Source: an uncultured bacterium (GTDB lineage Bacteria; UBA4055). From it: a DNA stretch of 5,501 nt. Below are positions 1-5,501 of this stretch, piece by piece; the first letter of the stretch is position 1, and each line of letters opens with the position of its first letter. The notes under the pieces were generated by a model, which saw only the letters and a program-made list of their open reading frames with translations, had not been told where the DNA came from and did not search any database. The position numbers and the translations under genes were made by a program. The stretch spans positions 1 to 5,501 of the forward strand of contig CALMWI010000124.1 in the NCBI GenBank assembly GCA_937873545.1, in the 5' to 3' direction.

Positions 1-876
1 GTTCTGTTTTAATGAGGGCGATGGTGCTTCAGGTTTTAATTTAGATCTGTTCTGTATAAGACCGAAATCGAATTTGCGGTATGCGAAAGAAAACAGAGCC
101 GCCGAAAGCCCGAGCACAAATAGGCGGTTGTATAAATAAACACCTGCGACAGGGATCAGTTCGCCGTTCTTTTCGGCTATAGTCAGATATTTGGTAAAAT
201 AATCAAGGGTATAAAGAGAGACAGGGTCAAAAACTGCCACCCAGTATCTGGCATCAAGCCCGATGGGCATATTTATTATTATAGGGTAAGCCATAAGCAG
301 GATTATTGTGCCGATCATAAGCGATAGGGTATTTTTAAAATAGAGCGACAATCCCAGAAGCAGACTTAAGATCATTACAGAATAAGGCAGAACAGAAGTT
401 AAAAAGGGATATAAATAATTGATCAGTTCATTCGTGCAGAATCTGTCAGGATTTACAAAAGGCATTACAGAACCGAGGTACATGCCTATAGGCGCTGCTG
501 AGAATATATAAAGGATAACGATAAGCCCGGCCAGGAATCTTCCGAATACAAAACCGGATTTTTTGAGAGGGAGAGAATAGAACCACTGGTTCGTTCCGAA
601 TTCGTAATCCCTGTTTATGATCCTCGCAGCTATGGCCGCCACAAATATAATTCCGACATAAGCCAGTATCGACATAAGCTGATGCATATAATAAGGCGAA
701 TTGACGAATATTTTTGCCGAAGTTGCACCGCCGAAAGAAATATTCACTCCGGAAAATGTTCCCCCCGCGCCTATTGTCGCCAGAAATGCCAGAAGGAACA
801 TAACGCCGAAAAAGATATGAGTTGAAACTATGCCGAATGAATATTTCAATTCATACTTAAAGATATCCTTAAACAT
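1..876 (-). CDS. ABC-2 type transporter permease, partial (C-terminus beyond the left edge); possible N-terminus of a permease/M1 aminopeptidase fusion
   Basis: This frame opens with ATG at 876 and stays open for 292 codons to base 1, so the 3' end is missing. It encodes an integral inner-membrane protein. Hydrophobic stretches lie at about residues 15-37, 66-85, 113-134, 157-180, 183-203 and 250-267, giving roughly six membrane segments. Between segments 2 and 3 is the ABC-2 pattern with INRDYEFGTNQWFYSLPLKK, followed by a GRF motif. The start is supported by a strong SD (GGAGGA at 882-887, spacer 5). It overlaps the stop of the upstream ATPase gene by 8 bases, which implies translational coupling and one transport complex. 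From family knowledge, the N-terminal MFKDIFKYELKY and the DPVSLYTLDYFTKY..TIAEKN block resemble permeases fused to a C-terminal M1 metallopeptidase of about 1100-1200 residues. That fusion is inference, since no peptidase sequence lies inside the window. The substrate is unknown. Confidence 0.88.
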   Translation of the reverse strand, partial: MFKDIFKYELKYSFGIVSTHIFFGVMFLLAFLATIGAGGTFSGVNISFGGATSAKIFVNSPYYMHQLMSILAYVGIIFVAAIAARIINRDYEFGTNQWFYSLPLKKSGFVFGRFLAGLIVILYIFSAAPIGMYLGSVMPFVNPDRFCTNELINYLYPFLTSVLPYSVMILSLLLGLSLYFKNTLSLMIGTIILLMAYPIIINMPIGLDARYWVAVFDPVSLYTLDYFTKYLTIAEKNGELIPVAGVYLYNRLFVLGLSAALFSFAYRKFDFGLIQNRSKLKPEAPSPSLKQN

Positions 877-1774
877 TTACTTCCTCCGCATGCGGGGCAT
901 GGTTAATGTTGTTCTTGATGTGATGAAAATAAACATCTTCAAGGTCGGGCATTACGCTAATAAATCCGTCGCCCGGATTTGAATCCGAATATATCTTCAC
1001 GAAAGTTTTTCCGCTGAAGTATCTCGATGACAGAAAACGGAATTTTTCTTTATAGGAATTGATATCTGATTTCATGATCTCTTTCTCATATATTTTATTT
1101 TGAATTGAACCAAGTACGGTCTGCGGCTGAGCAGAAAGAAGCAGTTCGCCTTTGTTTATTATAGCCATGTCCGAACACAAAGTTGACACATCATCAACTA
1201 TGTGCGTCGAAAGGATCACGATGTGACTCTCGCCGATCTCTGACAGAAGATTATGGAACCTGTTCCTTTCTTCAGGGTCAAGTCCTGCAGTGGGTTCATC
1301 CACGATAAGGAGCTTCGGCGAACCGATAAGGGCCTGAGCGATCCCGAACCGCTGTTTCATTCCTCCTGAATAAGTCCCGAGTTTCTTCTTCCTGTGGTCA
1401 TAAAGGTTCGTTTGAATAAGCAGGGCGGTGGTAGTCTCTTTTCTGTTCTTTGTGTCCGTTAGACCCTTTAAAAGGGCGATATGATCGATAAAATCTTCTG
1501 CGGTAACTTTCGGGTCAAGATTAAATTCCTGCGGCAGATAACCGAGTATCTCTCTAACTTTCGGTTTTTCTTTAAGCACATCAATTTCATCAAGCATGAT
1601 CGTTCCGCTGTCAGCTTCCTGAAGTGTAGCGATGGTGCGCATAAGTGTGGATTTTCCCGCACCGTTGGGTCCGAGCAGGCCGAACATTCCGTTGGATATC
1701 TCCAGAGACACATTCTTCAGTGCCTGAACTCCGTTCGGGTAAGTTTTGGACAGATTTTGAATAGTAAGTTTCAT
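869..1774 (-). CDS. ABC transporter ATP-binding protein (ABC-2 exporter ATPase)
   Basis: This is the complete 301-residue ATPase subunit of an ABC exporter; it hydrolyses ATP at the cytoplasmic face of the permease encoded next to it. All nucleotide-binding motifs are present in order: Walker A GPNGAGKS (residues 35-42), Q-loop YLPQEF (Q82), signature YSGGMKQR (135-142, Tyr and Met replacing the usual Leu and Gln of LSGGQ), Walker B LLIVDEP (155-161, catalytic Glu160), D-loop AGLD (163-166) and switch His201 in STH. Residues from about 220 on form a C-terminal extension common in ABC-2 drug, lipid or protein exporters. The ATG at 1774 is chosen because GAGGA (1779-1783) precedes it by 4 bases and the protein begins with the usual MKLTIQNLSKTYPNG. 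Its stop overlaps the permease start by 8 bases. The 88 bases upstream separate it from the chalcone-isomerase-like gene, and no convincing promoter was found there. The transported substrate cannot be read from the sequence. Confidence 0.95.
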   Translation of the reverse strand: MKLTIQNLSKTYPNGVQALKNVSLEISNGMFGLLGPNGAGKSTLMRTIATLQEADSGTIMLDEIDVLKEKPKVREILGYLPQEFNLDPKVTAEDFIDHIALLKGLTDTKNRKETTTALLIQTNLYDHRKKKLGTYSGGMKQRFGIAQALIGSPKLLIVDEPTAGLDPEERNRFHNLLSEIGESHIVILSTHIVDDVSTLCSDMAIINKGELLLSAQPQTVLGSIQNKIYEKEIMKSDINSYKEKFRFLSSRYFSGKTFVKIYSDSNPGDGFISVMPDLEDVYFHHIKNNINHAPHAEEVNV

Positions 1775-1862
1775 TTTATCCTCAATTTTTTAATTTTTCA
1801 CTCTTTAGACTGATAATTTACAAAAAAGTTGTCAGCAGGATTAAAAAAAAATGATTAACAGG

Positions 1863-2414
1863 TTATTTTTTTCCTAGAAGGTCGTTCTTGAGGCTTTTCT
1901 TTACAGGTTTTTCGCACAGCCATATACCGAAGAGGGCTTTTTTAAAATCCAGTCCGGGAACAGTATTAAAAAGTTTCCGGTTTTTGTATGTCTGGGTTCC
2001 TTTTGACGGTACATATATAAAATCAAATACATCATTAACTTTTATTTCGTCTGAGAAAAGTTTAATAAAACTGTCGATCTCCGGTATCAGATTTATTACT
2101 TCATCTCCGGCGGCATTTCTGAAGCCGTCAAGGAGATCCTCCTTCATAGTTGCGCTTGTAACTTCATCAGACAGCACATAAATCTTTATCTCCATAGTCT
2201 CATCAGCCTGAATTATCTCAGCCTCATCTGAAGATTTCTGGATCAGGTACAAACCGCATACATACTGATCAACGAAGATCTTGCTCAGCACTCCCGCTCC
2301 GTTCAGTTCTATCTCGGTACCGCTTACTTTTATTCTGTCGGGGATCTTTGCGCCGGCTATTTCTCTGCACATCAGAGTGCTTACCGCTATTAAAATACCA
2401 AGCAATATTTTTAT
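1863..2414 (-). CDS. Secreted chalcone-isomerase-like domain protein (probable ATA start; TTG at 2405 is the conventional alternative)
   Basis: The protein matches the bacterial chalcone isomerase-like family (Pfam Chalcone_3 type) by pattern. It has a GTEIELNGAGV segment, then SKIFVDQYVCGLYLI, a central acidic and helical part, a YVPSKGTQTYKN stretch, and a C-terminal DFKKALFGIWLCEKPV..SLKNDLLGKK ending. Its length of 180-183 residues is normal. The exact role of bacterial members is not established; true chalcone isomerase activity should not be assumed. An N-terminal signal peptide is visible, with hydrophobic residues to about 16 and AGA before K23. The conventional start TTG (2403-2405, 180 residues) gives MLGILIAVS with no basic n-region and no SD at usable distance. 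ATA at 2412-2414 gives MKILLGILIAVS, a textbook signal peptide start, with GGAG (2420-2423) exactly 5 bases before it. There is no in-frame ATG or GTG between the upstream stop and these codons. A sigma-70-like promoter lies just upstream, so the gene is probably transcribed on its own. Confidence 0.85.
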   Translation of the reverse strand: MKILLGILIAVSTLMCREIAGAKIPDRIKVSGTEIELNGAGVLSKIFVDQYVCGLYLIQKSSDEAEIIQADETMEIKIYVLSDEVTSATMKEDLLDGFRNAAGDEVINLIPEIDSFIKLFSDEIKVNDVFDFIYVPSKGTQTYKNRKLFNTVPGLDFKKALFGIWLCEKPVKKSLKNDLLGKK

Positions 2415-2419
2415 AACAG

Positions 2420-2423
2420 CTCC
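2420..2423 (-). promoter_or_regulatory. Shine-Dalgarno GGAG that favours the ATA start
   Basis: Minus-strand GGAG sits 5 bases before the ATA codon (2412-2414) and 14 bases before the TTG codon (2403-2405). Four other starts in the window that could be inspected use 4-5 base spacers or overlap, except the ABC remnant, so this site supports initiation at or very near ATA. An alternative is a sequence error or recent mutation of ATG to ATA. Confidence 0.6.
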
Positions 2424-2450
2424 GTTTTTTAAGTAAATTAATTACCCGGA

Positions 2451-2479
2451 ATTTTACCCAATAACACAGGTCTTGTCAA
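2451..2479 (-). promoter_or_regulatory. Sigma-70-type promoter for the chalcone-isomerase-like gene
   Basis: On the minus strand TTGACA (2474-2479, 6/6 to consensus) is followed after exactly 17 bases by TAAAAT (2451-2456, 5/6 to consensus). Transcription would begin near 2444, giving a leader of about 30 bases that contains the GGAG SD and reaches the ATA start. The site lies in the 106-base gap after the stop of the truncated ABC gene. The perfect -35 box is notable, because Bacteroidota promoters usually follow a different consensus. Confidence 0.72.
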
Positions 2480-2520
2480 TGTAAAAGTTTCAGGAAAATA
2501 AAAGAATCAAAATCTTTAGA

Positions 2521-3111
2521 TCATTCATTCCACAGTTTGCGCATCTCTTCGCATGATGTGAGAAGGTCGTCGAGCTTGCCCCGCGCTTCTATTCTGCCGT
2601 TTTTGAGCACAATTATTTTATCAGCTTTTTTCAGCGTGCTTTTTCTGTGTGAAACGGCTACACAGGTCTGATCTTTCAGGCTAAAGAAACGGCTCCATAA
2701 CAGTTCTTCGGTCTCGACATCGAGTGCGCTCGACATATCGTCAATAAAATAAATATCAGCCTTTCTCATGAACATTCTCGCAGCCGCGGTCCTCTGCATC
2801 TGTCCGCCCGAAAGTTTAACGCCTTTTGTGCCGATGAGAGTATCAAGCCCGTCGGTGAGTTCGGTCAGATCTTTTTCCATCACTGCGGCATTTACCGCGT
2901 TCTTCATCCGGTCATCATCATGATCGAGACCGAGAAGGATGTTATTCTTTACAGTATCGCTGAAGAGCCCTGCGATCTGCGGGCTGTATATCTGAAGCGC
3001 GATATATGAAAAAGAGATCGCCGCAAGGATCGCGAACGGCAGTTTCTGATCGTTCAGGTACTTTCGAACAAGAACGGTCACTTCTTTTATTTTAAACTTT
3101 TTATCTTCCAT
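2521..3111 (-). CDS. ABC exporter with large in-frame internal deletion (membrane domain and Walker A lost); probable pseudogene
   Basis: The 196-residue frame joins two ends of an exporter that is normally about 580-620 residues (transmembrane domain fused to ATPase). Residues 1-46 look like the start of the membrane domain: a basic N-terminus, then a first hydrophobic segment at about 25-41, LPFAILAAISFSYIALQ. At YSPQI (42-46) it passes directly into a Q-loop region, PQIAGLFSDTVKNNILLG. It then continues with signature LSGGQ (100-104), Walker B IYFIDD (120-125), D-loop SALD (128-131) and switch His155. Walker A and five of six membrane helices are absent, so normal ATP binding and transport are not expected. 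Asp125 in place of the usual Glu fits the DDxSSALDVETE subfamily and is not itself damage. The start ATG lies 15 bases after the ATPase stop, with AAAGG only 2 bases before it, and the genes are probably cotranscribed. The frame is fully open, so a small protein could still be made. An assembly collapse is the other explanation. Confidence 0.85.
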   Translation of the reverse strand: MEDKKFKIKEVTVLVRKYLNDQKLPFAILAAISFSYIALQIYSPQIAGLFSDTVKNNILLGLDHDDDRMKNAVNAAVMEKDLTELTDGLDTLIGTKGVKLSGGQMQRTAAARMFMRKADIYFIDDMSSALDVETEELLWSRFFSLKDQTCVAVSHRKSTLKKADKIIVLKNGRIEARGKLDDLLTSCEEMRKLWNE

Positions 3112-3126
3112 TACCTTTGCTTCGGT

Positions 3127-4332
3127 TTATGTTTCTAACAAAAAATCAATTATATTCTTTCTGATTATCCCGTTCCTGCCGCCGCCCCATATTTTATCCA
3201 TCGTAAGAACGATTTTCGGATAATTATCCTCGATCTTTTCAAGAGGCGCGAATTCTCTGTCTTCAGTTTCTTTTGATGCCAAAAGGTAGCATACCTGTAT
3301 ATAAAGCTTTTCGTTAGTTTTTTCCGCTATAAAATCAATCTCGAGACTGTCAAGTTTGCCGACCGATACTTCATAGCCTCTTCTTAAAAGCTCAAGGTAA
3401 ACTATGTTTTCAAGAAGTTTAGCTATATCTTCGCTTTTGTATTTTAGAATTGAATGCCTGATCCCGGAATCGCTGAAGTAGAATTTATCGAGCAGCTCCA
3501 GATGCTTTTTACCTTTGATATCGTATCTGCCGGTCCTGTTTATCAAAAACGCATCCTGCAGGTATGAAATGTAATTCTGTACGGTCTGAACACCGATCCT
3601 GATGTGCTGGGATTTTAAAAAATCGCTGATCTTTTTCGCGGTCGTAATGCTTGAACAATTATCGAATATGAACCGGGTAATTTTTTCAAGAAGCTCAACA
3701 TCCCTTATCTGATGCCTTTTAACAATATCTTTAAGAAGAATAGTATTATAAATCGAGTTTATATATTGAAAAACAACCTCATCGTCAAATTTCAAATAAT
3801 GTATGCCGGGCAATCCGCCGAATTTCAGATACAAAGAGAATTCTCCTTCGATATCTTCATTTTTACCAATATTTCTAAACTTCAAAAATTCTTTAAAGCT
3901 GAGCGGATACATTGAAACTACTACATATCTGCCTGTAAGAAGCGTAGCAAACTCGGAAGACATCATTCGTGAATTTGAACCGGTTAGATAAATATCTGCT
4001 GCGTTCTCTGCAAGGAGTGAATTTACAGCCTTTTCCCAGCCTTTTATTTCCTGAACTTCATCGATAAGAATGTATTTCTGATTTTTATTTTTCTGGAGTT
4101 TGCTTTTTACATATTTGTAAAGCTCAGAATAGTCTTTTATATATTCAAATTCAAGCAATTCCTTGCTGATATAAACTATGTCATTCTTTTTTACACCGCT
4201 TTCGTGAAAACGGTCAATAAGCATTTTCATAAAAGAGCTTTTTCCGCTTCTCCGGATCCCGGTTATTATTTTTATGACAGGCTTACAGACAAAGGGGTCT
4301 ATCTTTGCAAAATATTCTTCTCTTATTATCAT
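3127..4332 (-). CDS. AAA_14/DUF4143 family ATPase
   Basis: This is a complete 401-residue cytoplasmic P-loop protein of the two-domain AAA_14 plus DUF4143 family, whose cellular role is not known. The N-terminal ATPase domain shows Walker A GIRRSGKSS (25-33), Walker B YILIDEVQEI (87-96, Asp91 Glu92), a sensor-1-like TGSNS (117-121) and LTGRY (132-136) followed by PLSFKEF. FGGLPG and the long helical part after it link to a winged-helix-like segment (about 220-270). The C-terminal DUF4143 domain contains EIDFIAEK and YIQVCYLL, a spacing reminiscent of the PD-(D/E)XK nuclease fold. Whether it cuts nucleic acid is unproven, because the last motif has Gln rather than Glu before the beta strand end. 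ATG at 4332 is chosen since GGAG (4338-4341) precedes it by 5 bases. The family is often present in many copies per genome in Bacteroidota and spirochaetes and behaves as an accessory gene. Three direct repeats lie immediately upstream. Confidence 0.93.
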   Translation of the reverse strand: MIIREEYFAKIDPFVCKPVIKIITGIRRSGKSSFMKMLIDRFHESGVKKNDIVYISKELLEFEYIKDYSELYKYVKSKLQKNKNQKYILIDEVQEIKGWEKAVNSLLAENAADIYLTGSNSRMMSSEFATLLTGRYVVVSMYPLSFKEFLKFRNIGKNEDIEGEFSLYLKFGGLPGIHYLKFDDEVVFQYINSIYNTILLKDIVKRHQIRDVELLEKITRFIFDNCSSITTAKKISDFLKSQHIRIGVQTVQNYISYLQDAFLINRTGRYDIKGKKHLELLDKFYFSDSGIRHSILKYKSEDIAKLLENIVYLELLRRGYEVSVGKLDSLEIDFIAEKTNEKLYIQVCYLLASKETEDREFAPLEKIEDNYPKIVLTMDKIWGGGRNGIIRKNIIDFLLET

Positions 4333-4340
4333 TCCGTCTC

Positions 4341-4449
4341 CAAAAGTTTAACTTATACAAGAAACTATTTAAATATAATGAAAAAGATTCTTTTATACAA
4401 GAAACTCTTGCATATTAACAAAAAGATTAACTTATACAAGAAACTATTG
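4341..4449. repeat. Three 30-base direct repeats (39-40 base period) upstream of the DUF4143 ATPase
   Basis: Units lie at 4341-4370, 4381-4410 and 4420-4449, separated by 10- and 9-base AT-rich spacers. The shared plus-strand core is acttatacaagaaactatt in units 1 and 3; unit 2 has ttttatacaagaaactctt. Units 2 and 3 also share a leading aaaaagatt. Each core contains the near-palindrome CTTATACAAG or TTTATACAAG, whose minus strand gives TTGTATAAG or TTGTATAAA, a -10-like hexamer in every unit. Spacers are far too short for CRISPR. The array fills most of the 134-base gap between the S9 peptidase stop and the ATPase start, with unit 1 touching the ATPase SD, so it lies in that gene's promoter and leader. 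It may be a set of regulator sites or a short minisatellite. Confidence 0.85.
4372..4421 (-). promoter_or_regulatory. Candidate promoters inside the repeat array, for the DUF4143 ATPase
   Basis: Two overlapping minus-strand possibilities exist. One is TTGTTA (4416-4421), 18 bases, TATAAA (4392-4397). The other is TTGTAT (4395-4400), 17 bases, TATATT (4372-4377). Both would start transcription 35-55 bases before the ATG at 4332. The region is very AT-rich, so chance matches are likely. The upstream peptidase gene could also read through, since no clear terminator is visible between them. Confidence 0.35.
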
Positions 4450-4466
4450 TCTGCTTCTCTTTATCA

Positions 4467-5501
4467 TCATCCTAAATATTTCTTCAGGAACTTTTCCATT
4501 GCGCTATAGAAATCGAATCTGTTTTCCTCATTATAAAAACCGTGACCTTCGTTATCTTTAACGATATATTCTACTTCTACGCCTCTTTTCTTTAGAGCTT
4601 CGACCATCTGGTCAGATTCGTTTTTCTTGACCCTGGGATCGTTGGCTCCCTGAGCAACAAGTAAAGGGGTTTTAATTTTTTCTGAATTTAGAGCAGGTGA
4701 AGTTTTCTTAAACTGTTCGGCATCATTTACGGGATCACCGATCATTTCGTAGAACATTTGCCTTGCCTGTTCCCAGTACGGCGGAATCGTTTCCAGAAAA
4801 GTGAACATATTTGACACGCCTACATAATCAATTGCAGCTGCGTACAGATCAGGGTCTTTTACGATACCCATTAATGTTGCATAGCCTCCGTAACTGCCGC
4901 CGTAGATGGCAATTTTTTTCGGATCTGCGATACCTTCTTTAATTATCCAGTTCACTGAATCTGTAATGTCTTCTTGCATTTTCATACCCCACTGCTTAAA
5001 AGATGCTTCCCAGAATTTCTTGCCGTATCCTGTTGAGCCTCTAAAATTCATCTGCAGTACAGCATAGCCTCTGTTAACCAGAAATTGAATTTCAGGATTG
5101 AATCCCCATTGATCTCTTGCCCATGGCCCTCCGTGCGGATTGATAACCACCGGCAGGTTTTTGTGATCTTTACCTTTTGGCAATGTTAGGTAGCCATTTA
5201 TTGTCAGACCGTCCCTTGATCTGTACTTTATCGGCTTTACTTCGGCCAGTTCGTTTTCGTTCAGCCATGGCGCAAGGTCAAATAATTTTTCGTATTTCCA
5301 ATTTTCCAGATCGAGATAGTAATAAGTGCCGTAAGTTCTGTCGCTTCCTGTATAAAAAATACATTTCTTTTCATGCTTATCGAAAGATGTTACTCCGTTT
5401 TCATATTCTGGAAAATTCAGATCCATGAAGTCCTGGATTTTTTTTCTGAATTCGTCGAAGAAATGAAAATGCCGCTTATCTGTCAGATAATAGGCACCTG
5501 T
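4467..5501 (-). CDS. S9 family peptidase (prolyl oligopeptidase/acylaminoacyl-peptidase type), partial, catalytic domain
   Basis: The frame is open to the right edge, so the N-terminal beta-propeller and the true start are missing. The ATG at 5426 is internal, because 25 further codons continue the same frame to 5501. The 344 visible residues carry the end of the propeller (YTGSDRTYGTYYYLDLENW) and then the full alpha/beta-hydrolase domain. That domain has an oxyanion-region HGGPWARDQWGF, MNFRGSTGYGKKF, nucleophile motif GGSYGGY (Ser203 of the visible part), catalytic Asp288 in GANDPRV and catalytic His320 in EGHGFY. The triad is complete, so the enzyme should be an active serine peptidase cleaving short peptides, often after proline or from blocked N-termini. 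Whether it is exported cannot be judged without the N-terminus. Full-length relatives have about 620-680 residues. Translation ends with TGA TGA TAA in frame (4467 down to 4461). Confidence 0.94.
   Translation of the reverse strand, partial: TGAYYLTDKRHFHFFDEFRKKIQDFMDLNFPEYENGVTSFDKHEKKCIFYTGSDRTYGTYYYLDLENWKYEKLFDLAPWLNENELAEVKPIKYRSRDGLTINGYLTLPKGKDHKNLPVVINPHGGPWARDQWGFNPEIQFLVNRGYAVLQMNFRGSTGYGKKFWEASFKQWGMKMQEDITDSVNWIIKEGIADPKKIAIYGGSYGGYATLMGIVKDPDLYAAAIDYVGVSNMFTFLETIPPYWEQARQMFYEMIGDPVNDAEQFKKTSPALNSEKIKTPLLVAQGANDPRVKKNESDQMVEALKKRGVEVEYIVKDNEGHGFYNEENRFDFYSAMEKFLKKYLG

Noticed and set aside
1481..1813. Plus-strand open frame of 110 codons opposite the ABC ATPase
   Set aside because: It is a shadow of the strongly conserved ATPase gene on the other strand and has no recognisable protein features.
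1779..1835. CTGACA on the minus strand near 1830-1835 as a -35 box for the ABC transporter operon
   Set aside because: No acceptable -10 hexamer lies 15-19 bases downstream; the nearest, TCTAAA, is 20 bases away and poor.
1843..1872. A-run and T-run flanking the 3' end of the chalcone-isomerase-like gene, as an intrinsic terminator
   Set aside because: The possible stem is 8 A-U pairs with a 12-base loop, and the T-tract would be part of the stem itself; there is no GC-rich stem, so termination is not supported.
2505..2520. Small dyad ATCTTTAGAT just after the stop of the truncated ABC gene, as a terminator
   Set aside because: The stem is only 4 bases with a 2-base loop and is not followed by a T-tract.
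4341..4449. CRISPR array
   Set aside because: There are only three units, with 9- and 10-base spacers and no cas genes nearby; CRISPR spacers are about three times longer.
4204..4509. Plus-strand open frame of 101 codons crossing the repeat array, with repeated LYKKLL segments
   Set aside because: It lies antisense to the ends of two well-supported genes. Its internal repeats come only from the DNA repeat array, and no SD or family pattern supports it.
4467..5426. S9 peptidase starting at the ATG at 5426 as a complete 319-residue gene
   Set aside because: The frame continues without a stop to the right edge, no SD precedes this ATG, and the family needs an N-terminal propeller.

Overview
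The window is a compact, single-strand bacterial gene block: every supported gene reads on the minus strand, so the biological order runs from position 5501 down to 1. Base composition is moderately AT-rich by eye. Four genes carry clear Shine-Dalgarno sequences (GGAG, GAGGA or GGAGGA, 4-5 bases before the start), and one intergenic region has a near-perfect sigma-70-type promoter. The gene content (S9 prolyl oligopeptidase, AAA_14/DUF4143 ATPase, an ABC-2 permease resembling the N-terminus of permease/M1-peptidase fusions) recalls Bacteroidota and other FCB-group bacteria. The strong SD sites and the TTGACA-17-TAAAAT promoter are not typical of Bacteroidota, so a non-Bacteroidota FCB or candidate-phylum bacterium is a reasonable but low-confidence guess.

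Layout in reading order. (1) 5501-4467: the catalytic C-terminal part of an S9-family serine peptidase, entering from the right edge and ending in three consecutive stop codons. (2) 4466-4333: a 134-base gap holding three 30-base direct repeats with a 39-40 base period, leading up to the SD of the next gene. (3) 4332-3127: an intact AAA_14/DUF4143 ATPase. (4) 3111-2521: an internally deleted ABC exporter, keeping only the N-terminal start and the Q-loop-to-end part of the nucleotide-binding domain. (5) 2520-2415: an intergenic region with a sigma-70-like promoter and an SD. (6) 2414-1863: a secreted chalcone-isomerase-like domain protein whose most sensible start codon is the non-standard ATA. 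(7) 1774-869 and 876-1 (running off the left edge): a translationally coupled ABC-2 exporter, ATPase plus permease, overlapping by 8 bases.

How the genes relate. The ATPase and permease at the left certainly form one transporter. The permease most resembles the N-terminal half of ABC permease/M1 aminopeptidase fusion proteins, so an M1 domain may lie just beyond the window. The other genes appear to be independent units. No complete new system is evident. The points most worth checking are the ABC exporter with a precise in-frame deletion at a PQI motif, the ATA start, and the repeat array in front of the ATPase.
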